Part shown: positions 7,524 to 15,139 of the stretch, in pieces | Numbering within the stretch: position 1 is the first letter of the stretch | Layout of the letters: each line of letters starts with the position of its first letter | Source: Stephanodiscus triporus | Taxonomy: Eukaryota; Bacillariophyta; Thalassiosirophyceae; Thalassiosirales; Thalassiosiraceae | NCBI GenBank assembly: GCA_036939755.1 | Contig: JALLAZ010000332.1 | Coordinates: 1 to 16,920, forward strand | Reading direction: 5' to 3' | Length of the DNA: 16,920 nucleotides | Notes under the pieces: model-generated | Told to the model about the DNA's origin: nothing | The model's input: only the letters and a program-made list of their open reading frames with translations | Databases searched by the model: none | Made by a program: the position numbers and the translations under genes

Positions 7524-10500
7524 ATGCCAATGTTGGCTTCTTCGGCACCCTCTCTGTCGGGGGGTAGCAGGACTTTCTCCGTTGGCGCGTGGAACATCAG
7601 ATGCGCGCGGGGAGCAGGGTTGACAGCTGCAGCGAAGGGCTTGCGCCATATGGGAGTTGGTTGTTGCGTCTTGATCGAGATGAAACTCACCAACGACCGT
7701 TACCCAAAATTTGTTTCGGGTTACCGCGTGATTGTGTCAAAGGCGACGAGTCCGCGGCAAGGTGGAGTCGCTCTTCTCTGGGAGGAGGGGCATCGGGATT
7801 TTGAGGTGGAGGCCGTTCAGGTCCGCACCCCCAACCTCCTGACGTTCCAACTCGTCACCGGGGAGGAGCGATTTTTCGTTCTGGGCGCGTACATCCCCCC
7901 CGCTGACACGACGGGGGTGGATGACCTCCGCGCCGCCTGGGCTGCTTGCCCTGAAAACTGTAAACCAATCTTGATGGGGGACTTGAATATTGATTTGAGG
8001 ACCCCGCGGACGGAGCGGGAGGAGATCATTGCCGATTTTCTCGACGACATCAATGTCGTCGATTTGTCGCGCAGATTCGTGCAACGGATGGGTCGACGAC
8101 AGGGACTAGGAGCTCGCTGGTCTTGGCGGCAGCGGAGGGGGGGACGTTGGTATCAATCCCAGCCGGATTATATCCTGGCGCGGGAGAGGGATGTTGCTCT
8201 TTTTCGGAATGTGGCGTTTCGGCGACCGAGGGTCCATGATTCGGACCACCGCGCCGTCGTCGCGTCACTTTCCAGGGGACGGACGGGCCGGATTAAGAAA
8301 TATCGACGCCGGCGCCAAAAGTTCCCCCTGACCCTCCCACCAGTGGAGGAACAGGATGAGCTCACTCGGGCTTTTGGGGAGTTGCGCAAAACTTGTGAGG
8401 AGGGGGAGCGGACCCGGCGGAAACATGGCGATTGGATCTCGCCTCGGACGTGGAACCTGATCGAACATTGTTCGATGCTGCGCCGGGCTGGAAACCTCTG
8501 CCAGACGGGCGGTCGCCGCCTGACCCGCCGTATCCGTGCCTCCCTCAAACAGGACCGGGTAGATCGCGCGGCGAGTGTCGGCAGTACCATCGAAGCCGAG
8601 CTCGCCGGGGGAAACGTCCAGGAGGCCTTTCGCCACCTGAAAGGGTGGTACCGGGCCGCAACGGAAACGCAGTCGAAGCCGTGCTATCAGACGATGGATC
8701 GTCAGACAACTGAACGGATCGATTTGTATGCGAGAAGGCCGTCCCCAGGGGCGCCTCTCCCGATACTCATCGATCCCGTTCCTGTCAATGATGACACACC
8801 GTCCGATGCCGAGATTCGGTCTGCCGCGAGCCAGTTGACAAACGGACGCGCCACAGGCGCGTCCGGGATGCGTGCCGAGGATATCAAGGCATGGTTATCC
8901 GGCATTCGGGACGAGGAGAACCCCGAAACGCCAGTCAACGAAAGCGCAGGGGATAACTGGCGGCTGTTCGTCCGGTTGGTCCAGGCGGTGTGGACCCACG
9001 GCATCATCCCCCGCCAGCTCCTTTGGAGTATCGTTGTGTTGATTCCGAAGGGCGGCGGGGACTACCGCGGGATCGGATTGCTAGAACCAATCTGGAAAGT
9101 GCTTGAACGAATAATGGATGTGCGGCTGGACGCCATCGAACTGCACGACACCCTCCATGGGTGTCGCGCAAACCGCGGGACGGGGACCGCGGTCATCGAA
9201 GCCAAATTGGCTCAGCAGCTTGCGTGCCTCGAGCTGCAGCCTTTTTACGGCGTCTTTCTTGACCTTAAGAAAGCTTTTGATGCGATGGATCGAGAACGCT
9301 GCCTTCTGATCCTTGAGGGGTATGGTGTAGGGCCCCGGATGATCCGACTCATCCGAACCTACTGGCGCGACGCCATCATGGTGTGCCGAGCGTCGGGCAA
9401 CTACGGCCAGCCCTTCAAGGCTGGCCGTGGGGTGACCCAAGGGGGCCCGCTATCTGCCAAGCTGTTCAACATCTTGGTAGATGCCGTCGCCCGAGAGTGG
9501 TTTCGGCAGTTGAGGGAAGACGGCGACTATGAAGAAGCGGAGCTGGATGACTTGATGTCATCCTTCTTTGCTATCTTTTATGTCGACGACGCGTACCTCG
9601 CGTCGAGGGATGCGGAATTCCTTCAACGCGCGCTGGACATCGTCGTCGATTTATTTGCACGGGTGGGGCTTCAAACGAATACGAAGAAGACGCAGACGAT
9701 GATCTGCACCCCGGGTCGGATACGAACCCAACTCCCGTTCGAATCCTATCGACGCATGCAGCGCGGGAGAGTTACGGCCGCCGAATGGAATGCTCGTCCA
9801 GTGGAGTGCCGCCAATGCGGGAAGGTCATGCTGGCCAGCTCTCTCGGCCGCCACCTGTCAGATGTCCATGACATCTACCAGACGCAGGTTGTGTCCGAGG
9901 ACTTGCTGGAGGACCGCCCCCCGGTGACCTACACTGTCACACACCGCAGGGGACGACAGGGCAAACTGGCTTGCCCGTTCCCACGGTGCGAGGGGCTTCT
10001 AAATGACGGCTGGAACTTGCGCCGGCACTTTCGGGATGTACATCCGATGGACTTGGTGGTAGTTCCGTCGGAGGGAAAGTACAGTCGATGTCATCGATGT
10101 GGGATGCAGATCAATCCCTTTTATCCTCGACATTACACGTCGAAGGAATGTTCTATCGGGGTTGAGCGGAAACAGCAGCGGGAGGCAGCGGTAACGTCGG
10201 CACTGGCCCTTTGGCAGCAGTTTTCGGTTCATGGGGATGTGTTGGAGCGGGTGGAGGTTTTTAAGTATCTCGGGAGGCTGCTTGCGCAGGATGATGATGA
10301 CATTCAAGCAATCCGCGCTCAGTTGTGGAAAGCTTGGGCCACTTGGGCCCGTGTTGGGCAGGTTCTCCGGAGCGAGAATACCTCTCCTCACGTTGCGGCG
10401 AAGTTCTACAAGGCCGTGGTGCGGGCCGTGCTTCTTTACGGCAGTGAGATGTGGGTCCTCTCACCGACAGCCCTGGCTAGGCTGGAGGGGTTCCATATTC

Positions 10501-10755
10501 GCGCCGCCTATAGGATGGCAAAGGTGAACAGACCACGCAAAGGGCCGGGGCATAGGTGGATTTACTCAAAATCGGAGGACATGCTGGAGGAATGTGGGCT
10601 ACGGTCTATCGCAGAGTATATCGATGTTCATCGGCAGACGATTCCTCGACGATTGCATGCAGGGCGAGAGGAAACGGGGGGCAATACCGCGCCGCTGGTG
10701 GTGGGAGCAGAAAATGGACTTGGACGTCGCGGATGCAACTGGATCGGACGAGTGA
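7524..10755 (+). mobile_element. Non-LTR (LINE-type) retrotransposon with APE endonuclease and RT
   Basis: The unit is defined by its single long ORF. The stretch is visibly more GC-rich than the AT-rich DNA on its left, as expected for inserted DNA. There are no LTRs. Neither a poly-A tail nor a target-site duplication was found, so the outer limits are unknown; the end given is the TGA of the shifted C-terminal frame. No separate ORF1 is seen upstream. The endonuclease-RT-zinc finger-C-terminal order excludes R2-type elements with a C-terminal restriction-like nuclease. The clade within the APE-type LINEs is not assigned. Confidence 0.8.
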
Positions 10756-11090
10756 TGGTCCCTTTTTCTGCTCCCAACACCGGAACATGGCAACAGGGAT
10801 GCCACGGCGCCCTGGCTGCCACACGCTTTCTTGTAGAGGGAGGAGTCTGGTGGGTGCTAGACGACGGATTTCAGGGTGTGATCCCTAGTCTAGCTTTAAT
10901 TCTAGTAGTCAAGTTCCTAGGGGGGGGGTACGTCCAGCGGGCTTTGGTAAGCCTTAGTATTGGACACGTCTCCTCCAGAGGACAAGTTAACACACACACC
11001 GCCTGCCACCAGCACCACCATTGTACTGCCACACCAACCATTATCTTTTTAATTGCCACCACCTCTTCCTCCCTCCTCTCCAATGGTTGA
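7524..11090 (+). CDS. LINE polyprotein: APE endonuclease, reverse transcriptase, three zinc fingers
   Basis: The ATG follows an in-frame TGA at 7512. Endonuclease/exonuclease/phosphatase domain, residues about 18-250: Asn24 (AWNIR), Glu52, GDLNID with Asp153 and Asn155, DYIL (Asp215), SDH (240-242). Reverse transcriptase, about 490-740: VVLIPKGGG, LDLKKAFDA (Asp580), QGGPLS (639-644), FYVDD (Asp688, Asp689). All catalytic residues are present. Zinc fingers: C762/C765/H777/H782, C817/C822/H835/H840 and C856/C859/H870/C876. A C-terminal domain begins FKYLGRLLA (about 913). Near residue 1040 the frame shifts: the sensible ending, with GERKRGAIPRRWWWEQ, lies in another frame and stops at TGA 10753-10755, while the original frame runs on to 11090 as unrelated, low-complexity sequence. 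The element makes a target nick with the endonuclease and copies its RNA there. Its coding potential is nearly intact. Confidence 0.85.
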   Translation: MPMLASSAPSLSGGSRTFSVGAWNIRCARGAGLTAAAKGLRHMGVGCCVLIEMKLTNDRYPKFVSGYRVIVSKATSPRQGGVALLWEEGHRDFEVEAVQVRTPNLLTFQLVTGEERFFVLGAYIPPADTTGVDDLRAAWAACPENCKPILMGDLNIDLRTPRTEREEIIADFLDDINVVDLSRRFVQRMGRRQGLGARWSWRQRRGGRWYQSQPDYILARERDVALFRNVAFRRPRVHDSDHRAVVASLSRGRTGRIKKYRRRRQKFPLTLPPVEEQDELTRAFGELRKTCEEGERTRRKHGDWISPRTWNLIEHCSMLRRAGNLCQTGGRRLTRRIRASLKQDRVDRAASVGSTIEAELAGGNVQEAFRHLKGWYRAATETQSKPCYQTMDRQTTERIDLYARRPSPGAPLPILIDPVPVNDDTPSDAEIRSAASQLTNGRATGASGMRAEDIKAWLSGIRDEENPETPVNESAGDNWRLFVRLVQAVWTHGIIPRQLLWSIVVLIPKGGGDYRGIGLLEPIWKVLERIMDVRLDAIELHDTLHGCRANRGTGTAVIEAKLAQQLACLELQPFYGVFLDLKKAFDAMDRERCLLILEGYGVGPRMIRLIRTYWRDAIMVCRASGNYGQPFKAGRGVTQGGPLSAKLFNILVDAVAREWFRQLREDGDYEEAELDDLMSSFFAIFYVDDAYLASRDAEFLQRALDIVVDLFARVGLQTNTKKTQTMICTPGRIRTQLPFESYRRMQRGRVTAAEWNARPVECRQCGKVMLASSLGRHLSDVHDIYQTQVVSEDLLEDRPPVTYTVTHRRGRQGKLACPFPRCEGLLNDGWNLRRHFRDVHPMDLVVVPSEGKYSRCHRCGMQINPFYPRHYTSKECSIGVERKQQREAAVTSALALWQQFSVHGDVLERVEVFKYLGRLLAQDDDDIQAIRAQLWKAWATWARVGQVLRSENTSPHVAAKFYKAVVRAVLLYGSEMWVLSPTALARLEGFHIRAAYRMAKVNRPRKGPGHRWIYSKSEDMLEECGLRSIAEYIDVHRQTIPRRLHAGREETGGNTAPLVVGAENGLGRRGCNWIGRVMVPFSAPNTGTWQQGCHGALAATRFLVEGGVWWVLDDGFQGVIPSLALILVVKFLGGGYVQRALVSLSIGHVSSRGQVNTHTACHQHHHCTATPTIIFLIATTSSSLLSNG

Positions 11091-12564
11091 TCGTTGTTGT
11101 TGCAATCATCTTTGATCGTATTCTGCCCCCTTGACGTCACGATCATCGACGTCCCATTGCTGCCCCCATTGTTGTCCCCGGTGATCATCGCCAGATGATA
11201 TGCCCTTCTTCCCTCCCCCCTCCCACACATGTGTCCTCCACTCCCGCACAGGCTGACACTCGATCCATGGGAGCAATGTGAACCTCAACCTGGCAATGAT
11301 GGCGCCACCTATCATTTGTCATCGTCATTGTCGATCATCACGACAACGCCAATGACAGGCCTCCCCCTTCCCCTCAACCGGAGCGTGTTGTCTAGCCTTT
11401 CTCATTCTCAGGAGCAGTGGAGGAGGCGCCGGCCATGAGGGCAGAGGATGATGTTGTTAGGACACCGCCACTGATTGTTGTTTTCTCTGTTGCACAGCAA
11501 TTTTCCGACTGATGACTCGTATCAATCTGCAGGCCATTTCAATCATCCCCCACTCCTTTTCATGGCTTGACCTCCACCTCAACCCTTGTCACTACCACAA
11601 CAAAATGATCCTTCCCAACCGACATCATCGCCTTGTTGATTGTTATGTCGCATGCACATGATGACGCCAAATTTGTAAGTTTGTTTCTGCAAAGACGGTG
11701 GTCTGCAGCCTCAAATGAGCCCCCCCCCACAGTAGTACAGAAATACAGTTGTTGCGAAGGATGTTGCAAAGACAATACAGTCCGTGGCCACGTGGAAGTG
11801 GTGTGGCAATTGGTGCATTGGGGGAGTCTGTGGAGGCCAGCGCGTTGTGACCCCACGCCAATTTCTTTCATCAAACGTCGATGTGTTGGGTCTGCAGCCT
11901 CTTCCACGCATAGCGACGCAATGGCAAAGGAGGGACATGTTAATTATGACGTGTCTGATGTCCCCGTCAAAGCACGCGCTGCTCCCACAACGGGAAGTGG
12001 CTGTTAGTATGGTTGGGTAATGGCATGTGCACAACTGCACAACGTGTTGTCGATTATTTAATTTGGTGTCACGCGTGCGCTCTACTCTTCTCTGCGACCC
12101 CCCCTGCAATAAAAAGATAGAAGGCCTGATGTGAGGAGTCTTGGGAGGGGGAAGGGCATCCTCGGTTGGGGAGGTTACTTTGCCTTGTTGCAATGAGACG
12201 CTACTGACAGCAAGGGGGACGGAAATGTTGTCATCATTGCAAGTTTTTTGGTCGCTGTGGGTCAATTTTCACCCTGTGGGAGCACCAAACTCCCAATTCA
12301 GGCTTTGTAGTGGCACGCGCAAGTGATACCCCCGTGCGCCTACGTCGCCAAAACCGTGACAACACACTAGCATCTTGGCAAATTATATCCCTCAGGGGTC
12401 GATATTGGCGAAGATTGTGTTTGACAAAATTGGCAAGGGAGGGGTGTTTTGGTTTGCCTGTGAGTAGCGTATGTAATTTTTAGGGTACTTTGGTAACTAC
12501 TTATTTGCAAAAAAAACACGTGGAACTTTTTTGTTTCGTAGTAGGTAAGCTAGCTTAGTTTTTT
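10760..12564. other. Gene-poor region after the LINE
   Basis: About 1.8 kb with overlapping short frames on all strands but no recognisable protein. It contains homopolymer runs (G9 near 10920, a C run near 11720), CA/CCA-rich simple sequence at 10990-11080, and degenerate CATCGTC-like stretches at 11280-11350. The longest frame (11711-12265 minus) has no motif and an improbable composition. The first 100-200 bp may be the LINE 3' untranslated region. Confidence 0.4.
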
Positions 12565-12777
12565 ATGAGTACAGCCCCTAATCATGGTGGTCATGGACTC
12601 ATCCAAGAGCAAGGCAAGGGTGATGGTGAGGACAAGGACAAGGATGACAAAAAGGGCTATGGCAAGGGCTATGGCAAGGGCTATGGCAAGGGCTATGGCA
12701 AGGGATATGGCAAGGGATATGGCAAGGGATATGGCAAGGGCAATAATGAGGGTGATGCATCCAGGCAGAGCAGTTAG
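12565..12777 (+). CDS. Small ORF with seven KGYG repeats
   Basis: A 70-codon frame begins ATG AGT ACA GCC and has an Asn/His/Gly N-terminus, a DKDKDDKK charged stretch, seven KGYG units (residues 30-57) and a short polar end. There is no signal peptide and no recognised family. The repeat leaves the other frames open as well (MARA repeats in one, hydrophobic ALAI repeats on the opposite strand), so openness alone is weak evidence. In favour: the KGYG frame starts with ATG, is bounded by a normal stop and is the only frame with a soluble, plausible composition. It may be a 5' exon or a pure minisatellite. Confidence 0.3.
   Translation: MSTAPNHGGHGLIQEQGKGDGEDKDKDDKKGYGKGYGKGYGKGYGKGYGKGYGKGYGKGNNEGDASRQSS
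12652..12735 (+). repeat. 12-bp minisatellite, seven units
   Basis: Seven perfect-length units of AAGGGNTATGGC. The first four carry GGC and the last three GGA at the second codon. The unit length is a multiple of three, so the reading frame is kept. The two blocks suggest two expansion steps. Confidence 0.9.
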
Positions 12778-13207
12778 CAGTTGAGCACTGCTGGGCTGCT
12801 GCCGCTGCCTGCTGGTACTTTTTCTGTAAATTTGGGCAACCCTGTAACACAAAAAAATGTGTCAGGGGGGGGGTTGTGTTGCCAGCAAATGGCTCATTGA
12901 TCCAAAATCAGGAAAATATTGGTGTTGTGGCAACATGCAACATGTTCCATGTTGCCGACATTCCCAGCCAACCAAGGTCAACTGTCCATGAGGATGAGGA
13001 TGAGGATGTTGACAACATGAATATATGAGAGGAGATGGATGAGGAGGAAATCAAAGTCCACAACCTTCTTTTTATTAGAACTACGCCGTTGCTTTTTGGT
13101 TTTGAGAGCCAAGCTGTAATAATTAGAATCAAGGTCAGGCATTCTAGATATCATATTATTATGGAGCAATAAATAAATCTACAGAAGCAACAGGATAAGG
13201 ATAATTT

Positions 13208-13272
13208 TCTCGCGAACCGGAATTGAACCAGTGATCAATGGATGACTCTGAGGCAAATGCCCAACTACAGTC
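13208..13272 (-). pseudogene. Truncated tRNA-Tyr copy (3' half only)
   Basis: It matches tRNA-Tyr from the discriminator end through the T arm, variable region, intron and anticodon, but then stops. The D arm and the 5' acceptor strand are absent, so it cannot fold. Its intron and anticodon-stem region carry changes compared with the functional copy. The B box is retained but the A box is lost. Confidence 0.8.
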
Positions 13273-13303
13273 GAGCAATAAATAAATCTACAGAAGCGAC
13301 AGG

Positions 13304-13308
13304 AAAAA
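13304..13308 (-). terminator. RNA polymerase III terminator (T5)
   Basis: Five T on the minus strand, 2 nt past the 3' end of tRNA-Tyr. This is the first T run of four or more downstream of the Ile-Tyr pair. Confidence 0.65.
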
Positions 13309-13310
13309 TT

Positions 13311-13401
13311 TCTCGCGAACCGGAATTGAACCAGTGACCGACGGATGACTCTGAGGCGATGCCACTACAGTCCGCCGCTCTACCAACTGAGCTATCGCGA
13401 G
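13311..13401 (-). tRNA. tRNA-Tyr (GUA) with 18-nt intron
   Basis: The minus strand folds as a full cloverleaf: acceptor CTCGCGA/TCGCGAG with discriminator A, T8 and A9, D stem GCTC/GAGC, anticodon stem GCGGA/TCCGT, loop beginning CTGTAG (anticodon GTA) and T arm ACTGG-TTCAATT-CCGGT. The 18-nt intron at 13347-13364 sits after position 37, the canonical eukaryotic site, and is widespread in tRNA-Tyr genes. The mature length is 73 nt. The A and B box regions look normal. The 5' end is 9 nt from the tRNA-Ile 3' end. Confidence 0.95.
13347..13364 (-). other. tRNA-Tyr intron
   Basis: Eighteen nucleotides between anticodon position 37 (G) and position 38 (A). Removal restores a 7-nt anticodon loop. 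Confidence 0.85.
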
Positions 13402-13410
13402 ATAAAGGGT

Positions 13411-13484
13411 TACCCTCGATGAGGATCGAACTCACGACCTTGGGTTTATTAGACCCACGCTCTAACCAGCTGAGCTACGAAGGC
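13411..13484 (-). tRNA. tRNA-Ile (AAU)
   Basis: The minus strand folds with acceptor GCCTTCG/CGAGGGT (G1-U72 and U4-G69 wobbles), discriminator A, D stem GCTC/GAGC with a 9-nt loop, anticodon stem TGGGT/ACCCA with loop CTAATAA (anticodon AAT, presumably read as IAU), and T arm GTGAG-TTCGATC-CTCAT. The length is 74 nt with no intron. On the minus strand it precedes tRNA-Tyr by 9 nt, and no T4 run lies between them, so the two may share a transcript. Confidence 0.93.
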
Positions 13485-13743
13485 TTAAAAGTCTGTTCAT
13501 GAAATAAAATACTAATCCAAATTGTCAGTATTTCACTCGCGCACCTCCCCCATTCAACGTTCGTGGTATTGTACATACACTCATAAACGCCACATACGAT
13601 ACATCAAAAAAACTGGAATTTGCTGCCTATCGAAAAGGTTGAGGTGGAAACCATTCATGTTCTCCAGATACAGTTGTTTAAGGTTATTGGAACATTCATA
13701 GGCGTAGTAGCAGTCTCTTCGGTTCCTCGGTATCCAGTACGCA

Positions 13744-14984
13744 ATGGGAAACGGAGCCTCTTCTCCCGAACCGGAAGACTATCCAGATGAATTTGCTAAA
13801 TTTGATGGGGTAGAGACCCTCGGCTATCGAGTTCTGGGCGTACAACCGAACTCTCCTGCAAGCGTGGCCGGTCTCGTAAGCTTTCTTGACTTTTTAGTTG
13901 GGTGCAATGGTGAGATGTTATTAGCGAGCGGGGAAGGATTGGAGGAGGGGGACGAGTATGACGATGTGGATTTCCCTGCCTTGTTGAAGGATAATGTGGG
14001 AAGGGAGCTGGAACTATGTGAGTCCTCCATGTACATTTTCTTCTCTCGTTCTTGGTATTGCATCCCGGTCAATCATCTTCATCGATTTATTCATCGTGAA
14101 CAGTGGTGCATAACATAAAGTCCAACTCGCAACGACTCGTCAAAATTACCCCCTCAACTACTTGGGGAGGCGCCGGCCTCCTTGGCGTTACCATTCGTAT
14201 GGACGACTATGGTGGAGCCGACGAGAGACTCATCAGAGTTCTTTCCGTGGAGCATAACTCACCAGCAGCGATAGCAGGGCTGGTGCCAATGAAAGATTAT
14301 TTGCTCGGGACAGCATCGACTAGTTTTGATTCGGATGCGATATTGGCAGAGGTTTTGATGATGCATGCTGATAGAATTGTTGAGCTTTATGTCTACAGTT
14401 CTGAGAGTGATGTTGTCAGAGTGATTACTTTGATGCCAACCTTGTCGTGGGGTGGCAGAGGATTGCTTGGTGCAGAAGTTGGCACTGGATACCTTCACGG
14501 ATTCCCCAAAGCTTGTCGGGGTACTGATGGGACGAGCGTTGAGAGAAAGATTAGGATGGGTGTGAGACCCACGGAAACAGTTTTGGCGTTGGAGAAATTG
14601 AATGGGAAGAGAGACACAAATGACAAGGACGAAGAACTATCACAAGAGGTGAAGGAGGAAGAAGGAATGGTAGATATGACGTCACTGACTGATACATTGA
14701 GTGGCAAAGCTATGTGTTTTGCAGAACAGATGGAGATGGAGCCTGAACCGGCTGATGAATCTGTGAACCACTCAAAGCAATCAACCGGCGAACAAGTGTG
14801 TGAGCAGGAACCGAGTCAACCTTCTATTGGGACGACCAATGCACATTTTGTTAATTCGAGGAATGACGCGAACTCACTGTTTGATGGGCCTCCTCCCAAT
14901 GATGGTATATTTTCAACACCAGCAAAGTCACCACTGCCTCCCCCTCCTTACTATTGCAATAGCCATGACAGGGACAAGAGATGA
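13744..14984 (+). CDS. GRASP-family Golgi reassembly-stacking protein (two exons)
   Basis: Exon 1 (13744-14017) and exon 2 (14104-14984) join in phase 1 to give 384 residues. GRASP proteins tether Golgi membranes and take part in unconventional secretion. The start MGNGASS offers Gly2 for N-myristoylation, the usual membrane anchor of the family. GRASP/PDZ1 covers about residues 26-110 (GYRVLGVQPNSPASVAGL, then LDFLVGCNG). PDZ2 covers about 115-210 (WGGAGLLGV at 112, then VEHNSPAAIAGL and DYLLG). The second WGGRGLLG (207) and GTGYLHGFP (218-226) close the conserved region, as in GRASP55/65 and yeast Grh1. The tail (about 235-384) is Glu/Ser/Pro-rich and variable, as in other members. The gene converges on NTH1. 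Confidence 0.93.
14018..14103 (+). other. Intron of the GRASP gene (86 bp, phase 1)
   Basis: Donor GTGAGT, acceptor GAACAG. Splicing yields ELELLVHNIKS, which aligns with the known strand between the two GRASP PDZ domains; unspliced, the frame ends in nonsense at 14118. Confidence 0.88.
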
Positions 14985-15139
14985 GTGGATTTGCGGTGAC
15001 GGGATCAAGAGGAACAAGAAACAGAGAGACATATTTGGTGCCAGATGAGGATTTCGTCCTATTGTACCTATTATAACTTATCGATATCATCAAAGATTTT
15101 ACACATAAATTATTGTTCAAGTTGAACATATGTATCTCT

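Larger units (their letters stand above)
13164..13372. repeat. Tandem duplication of about 109 bp that includes the 3' part of tRNA-Tyr
   Basis: Copy A (13164-13272) and copy B (13273-13372) both begin GAGCAATAAATAAATCTAC, run into the tRNA 3' half and end at CTACAGTC in the anticodon region. Copy A has a 6-bp insertion ahead of the tRNA part and several substitutions. Copy B continues into the complete tRNA gene, so copy A is the duplicate. Confidence 0.85.

Noticed and set aside
10635..10760. Programmed ribosomal frameshift in the LINE
   Set aside because: No slippery heptamer or obvious downstream structure is visible, and the shift affects only the last 40 or so residues; a simple indel is more likely.
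11711..12265. 184-codon minus-strand ORF
   Set aside because: No motif, mixed composition with many Cys/His/Thr, and located in a gene-poor region with open frames on both strands.
12652..12735. CRISPR-like array
   Set aside because: Adjacent 12-bp repeats without spacers in a eukaryotic context; it is a minisatellite.
12550..12852. Hydrophobic minus-strand ORF with ALAIALAI repeats, and plus-strand MARA-repeat ORF
   Set aside because: Both are other-frame readings of the 12-bp minisatellite; the hydrophobic run is not evidence of membrane segments.
13400..13412. Initial reading of the tRNA-Ile acceptor with a T7-T66 mismatch
   Set aside because: Shifting the 5' end by one base gives a full 7-bp acceptor stem with G-U wobbles and the correct T8/A9.
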